DNA from: Arthrobacter sp. C2
GTDB lineage: Bacteria; Actinomycetota; Actinomycetes; Actinomycetales; Micrococcaceae
Reading direction: 5' to 3'
Length of the DNA: 64,000 nt
NCBI GenBank assembly: GCA_024207135.1
Contig: CP042428.1
Coordinates: forward strand, 1,426,001 to 1,490,000
Made by a program: the position numbers and the translations under genes. Every line of letters begins with the position of its first letter. The stretch's first letter is position 1. This document shows, piece after piece, positions 52,325 to 60,740 of this stretch. The notes below the pieces were generated by a model, which saw nothing but the letters and a program-made list of their open reading frames with translations, did not search any database and was not told the DNA's origin.

Positions 52325-54019
52325 ATGAGACCCCCTGTGTTGAATACAGAACACCAGCTCACCGCCGATTCGGCGTCTGAGGCAGTGGACATCGAAGAAA
52401 CCCTGTCCACCGATGAAACCCCGCACGAAATCCCGCAGCTGACCTTCGCCGACTTCGGCGTGCGCGCCGACATCGTCGAGTCCCTGACGGACGCCGGGAT
52501 CATCCACCCCTTCCCGATCCAGTCGATGACCCTCCCGGTCGCGCTGGGCGGGCACGACATCATCGGCCAGGCCAAGACCGGCACCGGCAAGACCTTCGGC
52601 TTCGGCATCCCCGCGCTGCAGCGCGTGATCGGCCCGGACGACGAGGGCTACGACAAGCTCCCGGTCCCCGGCGCCCCGCAGGCCCTGATCGTCGCCCCGA
52701 CCCGCGAACTCGCGGTCCAGGTCGCCACCGACATCGCCAAGGCAGCCACCAAGCGCAACGCCCGCATCGCCACGATCTACGGCGGACGTGCCTACGAACC
52801 GCAGATCGAGCAGCTGAACAACGGCGTCGAGATCGTGGTCGGCACCCCCGGGCGCCTGATCGACCTGCACCGCCAGCGCCACCTGAACCTCAAGAACGTG
52901 CGCATCGTGATCCTCGACGAGGCCGACGAGATGCTTGACCTGGGCTTCCTGCCCGACGTCGAGACCCTGCTGGCCGCGACCCCCGCGATCCGCCAGACCA
53001 TGCTCTTCTCGGCCACCATGCCCGGCCCGGTCATCGCGATGGCCCGCCGCTACATGACCAAGCCGACGCACATCCGCGCCGCGGACCCGGACGACGACTC
53101 CATCACCAAGAAGGACATCCGCCAGGTCGTCTACCGCGCCCACCAGCTGGACAAGGACGAGGTCGTCGCCCGCATCCTGCAGGCCGAAGGCCGCGGCCGG
53201 ACCATCATCTTCACCAAGACCAAGCGCTCGGCAGCCAAGCTGACCGACGAGCTGATCGATCGCGGTTTCGCCGCCGGCGCCATGCACGGCGACCTGGGCC
53301 AGGGCGCCCGCGAGCAGGCCTTGCGCGCCTTCCGCAACAACAAGGTCGACGTGTTGGTCGCCACCGACGTCGCTGCCCGCGGCATCGACGTTGACGACGT
53401 CACCCACGTGATCAACCTGCAGTGCCCTGAAGACGAGAAGACCTACTTGCACCGCGTGGGCCGCACCGGCCGCGCCGGCAACAAGGGCACCGCCGTGACC
53501 TTCGTGGACTGGGAAGACGTTCCGCGCTGGGGTTTGATCAACAAGGCCCTGGGCCTGAACGTCACCGACCCGGTGGAAACCTACTCCTCCTCCCCGCACC
53601 TCTATGCGGACCTGAACATCCCCGCCGGCACCAAGGGCCGCCTGCCGCGCCACGCGCGCAAGCTCGAGGGCCTAGCCGGAGAGAAGCTCGAGGACCTGGG
53701 CGAGACCGGCAAGAAGAACGCCCCGCGTTCCGGCGGCCGTTCCTCCGAGGGCGGGCGACGCGGCGAACGCACGGAGCGCTCTGACCGTTCGGAACGCAGC
53801 AACAGCGGTGAGCGCGGCGGACGCCACGGCCATTCGCGCGGCCGTTCGGACCGTCCGGCACGCGAGGGCGAACGCCACCGCGAAACGGCCGTCGCCGCCG
53901 ATGCCGCCGATGCCGGTGAGCAGTCCGCTGCCGCCGCCGATCGCCCGGCCCGCAACCGCACCCGCAGCCGCACCCGCCGCCGCGACGGCGAAGTCGTGAC
54001 CAACAACGACGCCGAGTAG
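52325..54019 (+). CDS. DEAD-box ATP-dependent RNA helicase
   Basis: A protein of 564 residues. Motifs in order: LTFADFGV with Q motif PFPIQSMTLP, Walker A AKTGTGKT, PTRELA, GTPGRL, VILDEADEML (DEAD), SATMP, IIFTKTKRSA, TDVAARGIDVDDV and YLHRVGRTGRAG. The C-terminus is a long Arg/Ser/Gly-rich tail (RSDRSERSNSGERGG, RNRTRSRTRRRDGE) typical of RhlE/CsdA-like helicases that unwind structured RNA. ATG at 52325 is chosen; an upstream in-frame TTG would add 27 residues of unlikely composition. The position next to the ferritin-like and RNB genes parallels mycobacterial rhlE (Rv3211 from memory). Confidence 0.92.
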   Translation: MRPPVLNTEHQLTADSASEAVDIEETLSTDETPHEIPQLTFADFGVRADIVESLTDAGIIHPFPIQSMTLPVALGGHDIIGQAKTGTGKTFGFGIPALQRVIGPDDEGYDKLPVPGAPQALIVAPTRELAVQVATDIAKAATKRNARIATIYGGRAYEPQIEQLNNGVEIVVGTPGRLIDLHRQRHLNLKNVRIVILDEADEMLDLGFLPDVETLLAATPAIRQTMLFSATMPGPVIAMARRYMTKPTHIRAADPDDDSITKKDIRQVVYRAHQLDKDEVVARILQAEGRGRTIIFTKTKRSAAKLTDELIDRGFAAGAMHGDLGQGAREQALRAFRNNKVDVLVATDVAARGIDVDDVTHVINLQCPEDEKTYLHRVGRTGRAGNKGTAVTFVDWEDVPRWGLINKALGLNVTDPVETYSSSPHLYADLNIPAGTKGRLPRHARKLEGLAGEKLEDLGETGKKNAPRSGGRSSEGGRRGERTERSDRSERSNSGERGGRHGHSRGRSDRPAREGERHRETAVAADAADAGEQSAAAADRPARNRTRSRTRRRDGEVVTNNDAE

Positions 54020-54038
54020 ATTGACGCCCAGCCACTAG

Positions 54039-54980
54039 ATGACGTTGACCAGCATTCCTGACGGGCCCATCGCCGATCCCTTGCCGGAAACCGATGGGCC
54101 CGCCGAGGCCATGGCGGCCCGCATGTGGGACCCCACCGGGCCCAACCTGATCGTCCATGCGGAAAATGCGGCGTTCCTGCCGACTCTTCCGGACGAAACA
54201 TTCACCCTGATCTACGTCGACCCCCCGTTCAACACCGGGCGGACGCAAAAGCGCCAGGTCACCACCGCGGTCCGCGCGGCCGCCGGCGAGGGCGACCGGG
54301 TCGGCTTCCAGGGCCGGAGCTACTCCACCCTGCGCGGGGACCTGCACAGCTACGACGACGCCTTCGACGACTACTGGTCGTTCCTGGAACCGCGCCTGCG
54401 CGAGGCCTGGCGGCTGTTGGCCGACGACGGCACCTTGTACGTGCACCTCGACTACCGCGAGGTGCACTATGCCAAGGTGATGCTCGATGCGATCTTCGGC
54501 CGAGAATCGTTCCTCAACGAGATCATCTGGGCCTACGACTACGGGGCGCGCGCCAAGTCCCGCTGGCCGGCCAAGCACGACAACATCCTGGTGTACGTGA
54601 AGAACGCGAAGACCTACCACTTCGACAATGCCGAGGTGGACCGCGAGCCGTACATGGCCCCCGGTTTGGTCACCGCCGAAAAGCGCGAGCGCGGTAAATT
54701 GCCCACCGATGTCTGGTGGCACACCATCGTCTCTCCCACGGGCAAGGAAAAGACCGGGTACCCGACGCAGAAGCCCGAGGGCATCCTGCGCCGGATCATC
54801 AACGCCAGCTCGCGAGAGGGCGACTGGGTCCTTGACTTCTTCGCCGGCTCCGGCACCACCGGGGCCGTATCCCAGGCGCTGGGCCGCCGGTTTGTCTGCG
54901 TGGACGAGAACCCGCAGTCGATTGCCGTGATGACCAAGCGCATCCCGAAGGCCACGGTCCTGAGCATGTTTGAAGACTGA
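54039..54980 (+). CDS. Solitary DNA adenine/cytosine-N4 methyltransferase
   Basis: A protein of 313 residues. The class-beta order of amino-methyltransferase motifs is visible: catalytic motif IV DPPFNTG (about residue 62), target and recognition segments (GRSYSTLRGDLHSYDD, LHLDYREVHYAK-like), then motif X near WPAKHDN and motif I DFFAGSGTTGAV near the C-terminus. DPPF fits N6-adenine or N4-cytosine methylation. There is no restriction partner, specificity subunit or phage gene nearby, so it is orphan, possibly a regulatory or conserved actinobacterial methyltransferase. It starts 19 bases after the helicase gene and may be cotranscribed. Confidence 0.85.
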   Translation: MTLTSIPDGPIADPLPETDGPAEAMAARMWDPTGPNLIVHAENAAFLPTLPDETFTLIYVDPPFNTGRTQKRQVTTAVRAAAGEGDRVGFQGRSYSTLRGDLHSYDDAFDDYWSFLEPRLREAWRLLADDGTLYVHLDYREVHYAKVMLDAIFGRESFLNEIIWAYDYGARAKSRWPAKHDNILVYVKNAKTYHFDNAEVDREPYMAPGLVTAEKRERGKLPTDVWWHTIVSPTGKEKTGYPTQKPEGILRRIINASSREGDWVLDFFAGSGTTGAVSQALGRRFVCVDENPQSIAVMTKRIPKATVLSMFED

Positions 54981-55052
54981 GCACCTGCGCGCAAGCTGCA
55001 TCTGGTCGGCGGTCGGGTGAACGCCATGTCCACCCACTGGATCTGCCGCTAC

Positions 55053-55100
55053 ACTGAACCCCAAGTTGTCTCGATTCCCCGAGGCGACTTGGGGTTCAGT
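55053..55100 (+). promoter_or_regulatory. 21-bp hairpin before the 55-residue ORF
   Basis: A perfect 14-bp outer stem (ACTGAACCCCAAGT), one wobble, then a 6-bp inner stem (GTCTCG/CGAGGC) with a loop of about 6 bases. It lies 73 bases past the methyltransferase and 19 before the small ORF start, with no long T-run. Attenuator, processing site or terminator. Confidence 0.55.
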
Positions 55101-55119
55101 CGTTTCAGGAGTGATCACC

Positions 55120-55287
55120 ATGACCGAGATTGATTCGCGTGCCCAGCTTGCGGCAATGCTTGCCGAACAAGCTCTCCAGGTGGCGACCAAGCTCAAGCCC
55201 GGCTCCTGGGAGTCCGTGCAGGCGTTGTCCACGTTGTCCATCGCACAGAGCCTGCTGACCATGAACCAGCAACAGCAGGAGCCCTGA
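55120..55287 (+). CDS. Small helical protein, 55 residues, unknown
   Basis: The ATG is preceded by AGGAG at 8-base spacing. The 55-residue product is Ala/Leu/Gln-rich and should be helical (SRAQLAAMLAEQALQVATKL), with a Gln run at the end. There is no signal peptide or transmembrane segment, and I recognise no family. A strong ribosome binding site and normal codon use support that it is translated. It sits behind a long hairpin (55053-55100). Confidence 0.5.
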   Translation: MTEIDSRAQLAAMLAEQALQVATKLKPGSWESVQALSTLSIAQSLLTMNQQQQEP

Positions 55288-55324
55288 CGGCCGGCCGGGC
55301 CTGTGGACAACCCCTCCCAATCAT

Positions 55325-55353
55325 TTGGCAACGGGGTTAGGATGTCTGCTAAT
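55325..55353 (+). promoter_or_regulatory. Candidate sigma70-type promoter for the DUF6318 gene
   Basis: TTGGCA and GCTAAT separated by 17 bases, about 30 bases before the DUF6318 start codon region. Confidence 0.4.
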
Positions 55354-55382
55354 TGACTCCAACCGAATCGTAGGCCGTTGGC

Positions 55383-56006
55383 ATGTTTGCGAAAACCAGA
55401 AAAGTCATCGTTGTCTTGAGTTCGGGTGCGCTCCTCCTGGCAACGGCAGGATGCGGCGGTAACGCCGCCCCAGTCGAGTCCACTGGCACGTCACCGACAC
55501 CAACCGCAACTGCAAGCAGTTCGCCCCCGACATCGTCACCCAGCCCCACCGCGAAGCCCACGCCCACACCGGTACCTGCCAGTTCCAAGGGGCCAGCCAA
55601 GAATTGGCCGGTCCCCCAGATGCCGGAAGCCGCGAAGAAAAACTCAGAAGAAGGCATAGCTGCCTTTACCAAGTACTACTTCGAGCTTGTCGACTATACG
55701 GTCCTGACGTACGACACGAAGCCACTCAAGGCTGTCACGCAACGCTCTTGCTATTTATGTGCCACGCAAATCATCGATCCTGCAGACGGAAATAGAGGAC
55801 ATGGGGGTTGGCACGTTGGAGGCAAGACCGACTTGACTGTAACTCTTGCCAAGAACGCGAAAGGGAACGCCGTTTCTACATTCAGCTTCGTTCGCGAAGA
55901 AACGCGGGTCTATCTTCCTGATGGGAAATTGCAAAGTACGATCGATCCCATAACCAAGCCTAAAGCCGGAATGTTTAACTTGGCGTTCAACAAGGATGGT
56001 CGGTAG
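55383..56006 (+). CDS. DUF6318 family lipoprotein
   Basis: A protein of 207 residues. The signal peptide ends in the lipobox LATAGCGG. A Ser/Thr/Pro-rich linker ([18 protein letters not shown]) leads to a globular domain matching the Micrococcaceae DUF6318 family: GPAKNWPVPQMPEAAKKNSEEGIAAF, YYFELVDYTVLTYDTKPLKAV, then a Cys pair SCYLC. Two further segments end in NLAFNKDGR. The function is unknown; it is a surface lipoprotein. GC content falls here compared with flanking genes. It starts the AT-richer islet and is followed by a secreted PKD-like protein. Confidence 0.75.
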   Translation: MFAKTRKVIVVLSSGALLLATAGCGGNAAPVESTGTSPTPTATASSSPPTSSPSPTAKPTPTPVPASSKGPAKNWPVPQMPEAAKKNSEEGIAAFTKYYFELVDYTVLTYDTKPLKAVTQRSCYLCATQIIDPADGNRGHGGWHVGGKTDLTVTLAKNAKGNAVSTFSFVREETRVYLPDGKLQSTIDPITKPKAGMFNLAFNKDGR

Positions 56007-56046
56007 TGGACGTCCAGTTCGTTGATCCAGATGGAAGATAGTCTCA

Positions 56047-57018
56047 ATGAAAAGGCTATATTCGGCGTTGATCCTCATTTCAGCAATGATCCTGATATTT
56101 TCCACCCCGCTTACAGTGCAAGCACCCGCAACGGCCCTTACTCAGGATTCGGTTGCAAGGCCGGCCTGTGATTCTTCACTGTCCTTCGGCGGAGACAGCG
56201 GACACACACATGAGGAAGGCTGTGACGGCAAGGTACATAAGCCACGCGGAACTTTTTACAAAGACAATTCAAAGTCAAAGCAGGTCCGGTACGGACCGAA
56301 ATTAAAGTACCAGGTCGAATACTTACGTCAATGTGAGCCAGCTTTGATGGAGAAGCTTGGATGCGATGCCAATCCTGATCCCCCATGTTCAGATGGAAGT
56401 TATCCCGTCGTTCGATTGATTTATGCAATAAACGGACCACGTAAGGGACAACTGGTTGGAACGAGCTCGTACTGCAGTGTTGAACCAAAATTGGAAGTCC
56501 CTGGAGCCGAGCAAGACATCGCAAAGATAACTCCCGAACGATTCCGTCGCTTGCCCATCCTCGCATCGGCCATCATCAGTCAGCCAGAGGGTTTTTCTCT
56601 TCGTAACGGGCATGCCCATATGTATGCGGAGTCGAGAAGACAGAACTTCGAAGTGACCCTCTTCGACCAACACGTGCGGATTCGGGCAATACCGACGTCA
56701 TACGGTTGGAACTACGGCGATGGAACAGCACAGCGTCTGAGTTTCCCGGGTCAGAGTGTGATCAACCGTGGCTTTGACGAAGCAACCACCACGAGCCATG
56801 TCTACCAGGAAACTGGTGATTTCAAGGTAGGGCTGAGCACCCGGTTCCGGGGAGAATATTCGACAGAGAATGGGCCCTGGATCCCGATCCCGGGTGTGGC
56901 CAACGTGCCGAGTGATCCGATCACCATGAGTGTGTGGAGGACCAAAAAGATCTTGGTGGCCGAGAACTGCAACCAAAACAATGATGCTCCAGGCTGCAAA
57001 TCGATCTTCCAGGAGTAG
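56047..57018 (+). CDS. Secreted protein with PKD-like segment, unknown
   Basis: A protein of 323 residues. A signal peptide (KRLYSALILISAMILIFS) is followed by a Cys-rich part (CDSSLSFGG, GCDGK, CDANPDPPC) and, near residue 220, a PKD-like beta segment: YGWNYGDGTAQ, then TSHVYQETGDFKVGL. This is the WDFGDG/ T.YxxxGxY.V signature in diverged form. Codon use is much more AT-rich than the flanks. It lies 40 bases after the DUF6318 gene, and I infer the pair is one unit. A cell-surface binding role is only an inference from the PKD-like fold. Confidence 0.6.
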   Translation: MKRLYSALILISAMILIFSTPLTVQAPATALTQDSVARPACDSSLSFGGDSGHTHEEGCDGKVHKPRGTFYKDNSKSKQVRYGPKLKYQVEYLRQCEPALMEKLGCDANPDPPCSDGSYPVVRLIYAINGPRKGQLVGTSSYCSVEPKLEVPGAEQDIAKITPERFRRLPILASAIISQPEGFSLRNGHAHMYAESRRQNFEVTLFDQHVRIRAIPTSYGWNYGDGTAQRLSFPGQSVINRGFDEATTTSHVYQETGDFKVGLSTRFRGEYSTENGPWIPIPGVANVPSDPITMSVWRTKKILVAENCNQNNDAPGCKSIFQE

Positions 57019-57077
57019 TCCGATGAACACGGTCCTCCGATTCCACGGCGCCCGCACAAAGCGAAAACGATATTGAA

Positions 57078-57121
57078 GAAGCCCCGGTGTTCTACCAATA
57101 CAGGCAGAATACCGGGGCTTC
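57078..57121. terminator. Hairpin between the PKD-like and transporter small-subunit genes
   Basis: An 11-bp perfect stem (GAAGCCCCGGT) with a 22-base loop between convergent genes; the minus-strand side continues into a T-richer tail. Confidence 0.55.
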
Positions 57122-57168
57122 AGCAATCCTCGTCGAGGTGTGGTCTCTACGGACCAACTGACGAGCGC

Positions 57169-57300
57169 CTAGACCAAGCTGCGGCCCTCGGCGCGGGCCT
57201 GCTTCCATTCACGGAAGAACGCCCGAGTGATCACGAAGAGGGTTCCGGCAACGACGACTGGCCAGATCAGGACGTATACGGTCAACCAAAAGATTTCCAT
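57169..57300 (-). CDS. Putative transporter small subunit (43 residues)
   Basis: A protein of 43 residues, found by reading the gap by hand: MEIFWLTVYVLIWPVVVA then a basic C-terminal part ending GRSLV. It has one transmembrane helix and a basic tail (REWKQARAEG). CAGGAG precedes the ATG at 57300. It resembles small proteins annotated in Micrococcales beside solute symporters as putative transporter small subunit. It lies 23 bases after the symporter gene on the same strand, so the pair should be cotranscribed; that it is an accessory subunit is inference. Confidence 0.65.
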   Translation of the reverse strand: MEIFWLTVYVLIWPVVVAGTLFVITRAFFREWKQARAEGRSLV

Positions 57301-57323
57301 TGTTGTCTCCTGCTTCCTTTTCT

Positions 57324-59006
57324 CTACTTGCGGTTGGCTACGGGGTCGGTGTCGCGCTTGATCGTCTCGATGGGGTCGAAGTCACCAACGTGATCCTTGA
57401 TCGTGCTGAAGTCGAAGTTCTGCTTCGAACGCACCGACATCGCGTAACAGATGATCGTCGAGACTGAATAGGCCACCAGCGATCCGCTGAGCACTGCATA
57501 CTCATGCAGTGCACCCATTGCGAACGGAGCAGCGACGGCAATGGCCACGACGCCCACGATGCGGGCTACCTTCAATCCGAAGAAGCCAAAGGTCATCAGA
57601 CCAAGGACGACGCCGACACCGACGATTCCGAGAACGTCCACGGCATATCCGGTGAATCCCGACATCGAGATCCATTCAAAGCGCACCGGCACGAACAACG
57701 CCAGCGCCGCCAGGGTTGAGATGGTGAAGGCCTTGTTGGTGACCTTCTTCCAGTAAAAGCTTGCGATGACCGGGAAAACCAACGCTCCCCAGAGTGCACC
57801 TACGAATACCAACAGGTCCAGGATGTTCATCTGGCCGCTGGCGAAGAAGAGACCCGCAGCGGTGGCAAGGATCATGGTGATGCGCCCAACCAGCAACATG
57901 GTTTTCGGCTTGACGTTCTTCTTGCCAACTGTCTGGCCGTAGAGGTCCGTCATGGCGATGGAAGAGAGCGCTGCCAGGTCCGAGTCCGCCGTGGACGACA
58001 ACGACCCAAGAATCATGATGAAGAAGACGCAGAGCAGGACCGGGCCGAGGTAAGTGACAGCCAACTGCGGAATCAGGTTGTTCGTGTCGCCGTCCATCGG
58101 GGTGATACCCGCATACAGGGCGATGACGCCGAGCATGCCGAATCCGATCACCGTGGCGCCATAGCCAATGGTCGCCGTAATGAAGGTCGGCTTGATGAGG
58201 TCCTCACGCACGGCAAAGAGCCGCTGGGCAATCGTCTGGTTGCCGATGGCGTAGGCCAGAACGGCTGCAATGTACGGAGCACCCTGGTTCAGGAATGCCT
58301 CGGACGAGAAGAAGTTGGCCTGCTGCACCGTCAGGTTCGAGGCGCCGGATTCAAAGAGTCCGGGTCCTCCGGCGGCAAAGAACACCACCGGGATGATGAT
58401 GACCACTGCACCGAGCATCGCCACCACTTGCGCGAAGTCGGTCAACACCGAGGCACGGAATCCGGACCATAGCGTGTAGAGCAAGATGCCTGCGGCAACT
58501 GCGATGATTCCTTGGCGGAAGCTGAAAGGCGAGAGCAGCGCAATCAGCGCGCCGCCAGCGATGAAGTTGGACGTCAGGGAGATGACGCTGCCCAGGATGT
58601 TTGAGCCTGCGAGCATGAGCTGGCTGGACCGTCCGTGACGGGCATACATGACCTCGGCCAGGGTGTGTGCCTTTGGCGCAACCGCACGGATCCTCCGACC
58701 AAAGGGGTAGATGAATAGAATCATCAAGGCCCCCCAAAGGCCATAGTGAATCGGCCCGGAAATGCCATAGGTGTAGCCAGACGTAGCCGAAGCGTACATC
58801 GACGCAGCCCATATCCATGTCGCGGTCATACTTGCCGCCGAGACACCGAATCCAATTTTATTGCCGGCAGTCATATAACCATCGGCATTTTCTTTCTTCT
58901 TGCCAATAAACAGAGTCATCACGAATGTGCCTCCGTAAAAAAGCACCAACAACCCCAGGACAACCGATCCCGCGAGAAGTTGATATTCTCCGCTTTGGAG
59001 ATCCAT
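57324..59006 (-). CDS. Sodium:solute symporter family (SSS) transporter
   Basis: A protein of 560 residues with about 13-14 transmembrane segments. SSS family hallmarks: GKKKENADGYMTAGNKIGFG, TWIWAASMYASATSGY, LAEVMYARHGRSSQ and an SSTADSDLAALSSI region around the sodium site. The overall layout resembles urea/polyamine-type SSS proteins (DUR3-like), but the substrate cannot be read off. The ATG at 59006 is preceded by GAGAGGA. Followed by the 43-residue small subunit. A 14-bp palindrome sits about 86 bases before its start. Confidence 0.85.
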   Translation of the reverse strand: MDLQSGEYQLLAGSVVLGLLVLFYGGTFVMTLFIGKKKENADGYMTAGNKIGFGVSAASMTATWIWAASMYASATSGYTYGISGPIHYGLWGALMILFIYPFGRRIRAVAPKAHTLAEVMYARHGRSSQLMLAGSNILGSVISLTSNFIAGGALIALLSPFSFRQGIIAVAAGILLYTLWSGFRASVLTDFAQVVAMLGAVVIIIPVVFFAAGGPGLFESGASNLTVQQANFFSSEAFLNQGAPYIAAVLAYAIGNQTIAQRLFAVREDLIKPTFITATIGYGATVIGFGMLGVIALYAGITPMDGDTNNLIPQLAVTYLGPVLLCVFFIMILGSLSSTADSDLAALSSIAMTDLYGQTVGKKNVKPKTMLLVGRITMILATAAGLFFASGQMNILDLLVFVGALWGALVFPVIASFYWKKVTNKAFTISTLAALALFVPVRFEWISMSGFTGYAVDVLGIVGVGVVLGLMTFGFFGLKVARIVGVVAIAVAAPFAMGALHEYAVLSGSLVAYSVSTIICYAMSVRSKQNFDFSTIKDHVGDFDPIETIKRDTDPVANRK

Positions 59007-59660
59007 ATCTGTCCTCTCATCATAGGAATGCCGCCGGAAAAATTCCTATTTACATGCGCGCTGGCCAACAAAGGGCACAATTGAGATCGACTTCGTGTAC
59101 ACGAAATCGGCAAGGCATCCGGCGTGGACGCATTCAGAGCGCGCTAAACCACCCGGTCATCACGCCGGACTATTGGACTTCGGCTATTGGTCGCGGGAGG
59201 TTATCCTCACCAACGCGACGCCGTTCCATGTCCAATATGACGGCGAAACTCATGCCGTCGTGGTTGTGAGTTGCTTCGTGAAACCTTGGAACTAAGCTCA
59301 ACAAAAATATTTCACTCAGCGAAGCAACTAAAACGATAGTAGCAGGAATGCGATGAGATCGCTCGCGGGAGAGGTAACGATCCGGGACACCGTAGCTGGG
59401 AACGGCCCGCCACTCCCTACGCTGATGCACTCATAAACGGCAATGCTGATTGGAAAGATATAGAATTCTCCGAATCATTATTGCGTTGGTTATTGCGATA
59501 CCGGCCGCTTATCTTTAGCGACGAACTTGGCTCGTCGAAACCGTGGATAACGCGCCGGATGATGAGCCATTCAGCGCACAGCTCAGAGTCGGGAATTGCA
59601 CCAAAAAAGAACCCGTTGCCCGTTCAGGACGGGCAGCGGAGGTGCTCCGAAAGAAGCTGT
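59007..59660. other. About 650-base AT-richer intergenic stretch
   Basis: Contains the symporter promoter region and the palindrome at 59092-59105. A few short open frames exist (for example from about 59331 on the + strand), none with a convincing start, ribosome binding site or recognisable family. It may hold gene remnants, but nothing supports a specific call. Confidence 0.5.
59092..59105. promoter_or_regulatory. 14-bp perfect palindrome, candidate operator of the symporter
   Basis: TTCGTGTACACGAA, 86 bases before the symporter start on the minus strand. Its symmetry fits a dimeric repressor site (TetR- or GntR-like); no regulator gene is adjacent. Confidence 0.5.
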
Positions 59661-60521
59661 TCAGAACAGGTCGGGCATGCCCACCGGGGTTGTGCCGGTA
59701 CCTGCTTCGAGAATCCTCTGGAGCATCTCGACGGTGGTGGTGTTTTCACCAAGCATGTTCGGCTTGCCGGTGCCGTGGTAATCGGATGACCCGGTGATGA
59801 TCAAGTCGTGTTCGGCGGCGATGGAACGCAAGTACCTCCGGCCTTCTTCCGGGTTGTCACGGTGGTTGATTTCCAGGCCCAGCAAACCGGCCTCAATCAT
59901 TTGTTCGAATGTTTCCTCGCCGACCACCCTGCCCCGGGCGGATGCAACGGGGTGCGCAAATACGGGCACTCCCCCCGCCTCGCGCACGAGTTTGACGGCG
60001 GTCACCGGATCCATGGCGTAATGCCCGACGTAGTAGCGTGAACGCGCGGTCAGCACCTGGGCGAAGGCCTCGGTGCGCGTCCTGACGACCCCTGCGGTCA
60101 CCAACGCGTCGGCAATGTGTGGTCGACCGATGGTTGCGCCGGGGGCCGTGTGGCGGGAGATCATGTCCCAGTCCACCGGGTAGTCCTCCGCGAGCAACTC
60201 CACCATGCGCCGCGCGCGGGTGATGCGGGCGTCGCGGGCCTTGTCGATTTCCTCGATCAGCCCCGGATGCGAAGGATCATGCAGGTAGGAAAGCAAATGA
60301 ACGCTGATGCCGAGCTCCGTCTTGCAGGAGATCTCCATCCCCGGGACCAGCCCGATGCCAAGCTCGAGAGCGGCTTCACCGGCCTCTTGCCACCCGGCGG
60401 TCTGGTCGTGGTCGGTCAAGGCAACCACGTCCAGTCCAGCTAGCTTGGCCGAGGCAACCAAATCGGCGGGAGGCTCCGTCCCGTCGGAAACGTGTGAGTG
60501 AGCATGAAGGTCGATCCGCAT
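59661..60521 (-). CDS. PHP-domain phosphoesterase
   Basis: A protein of 286 residues of the PHP family. Metal-ligand motifs: RIDLHAHSHVSDGT (HxH), VALTDHDQTAGW, VPGMEIS (Glu), GRPHIADAL, VFAHPVAS and TGSSDYHGTGK. The closest described members (YciV/TrpH, RnaAM) hydrolyse 3',5'-nucleoside bisphosphates or trim RNA 5' ends; that function here is family inference. The start ATG is supported by a TACCCT box seven bases upstream. Single-gene unit, divergent from the aminopeptidase gene. Confidence 0.88.
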   Translation of the reverse strand: MRIDLHAHSHVSDGTEPPADLVASAKLAGLDVVALTDHDQTAGWQEAGEAALELGIGLVPGMEISCKTELGISVHLLSYLHDPSHPGLIEEIDKARDARITRARRMVELLAEDYPVDWDMISRHTAPGATIGRPHIADALVTAGVVRTRTEAFAQVLTARSRYYVGHYAMDPVTAVKLVREAGGVPVFAHPVASARGRVVGEETFEQMIEAGLLGLEINHRDNPEEGRRYLRSIAAEHDLIITGSSDYHGTGKPNMLGENTTTVEMLQRILEAGTGTTPVGMPDLF

Positions 60522-60528
60522 AGCTCTC

Positions 60529-60534
60529 AGGGTA
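60529..60534 (-). promoter_or_regulatory. -10 box of the PHP gene
   Basis: TACCCT on the minus strand, seven bases before the ATG at 60521. Confidence 0.5.
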
Positions 60535-60740
60535 TCCCCTCCCTGACTGGCAACGGGCGCGGTCCCCCGGTGTTCTTCCCGGGACGAACACCTCCGGGAC
60601 CACCGTGGGTCGATGCCGCGACTTCGACGGACAGCTGGGGGTGCCTGATCGGGCCGATATCAGGGGCCGCGCCCGCGTTGGCACCACGCACAGTGCCGGG
60701 CGCCTTGGCGTATGCGCCCGGGCTTTGAGACGATTGGTCA

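Noticed and set aside
59170-59430. 86-residue minus-strand ORF in the gap between symporter and PHP gene
   Set aside because: No ribosome binding site, no family likeness and an unlikely composition.
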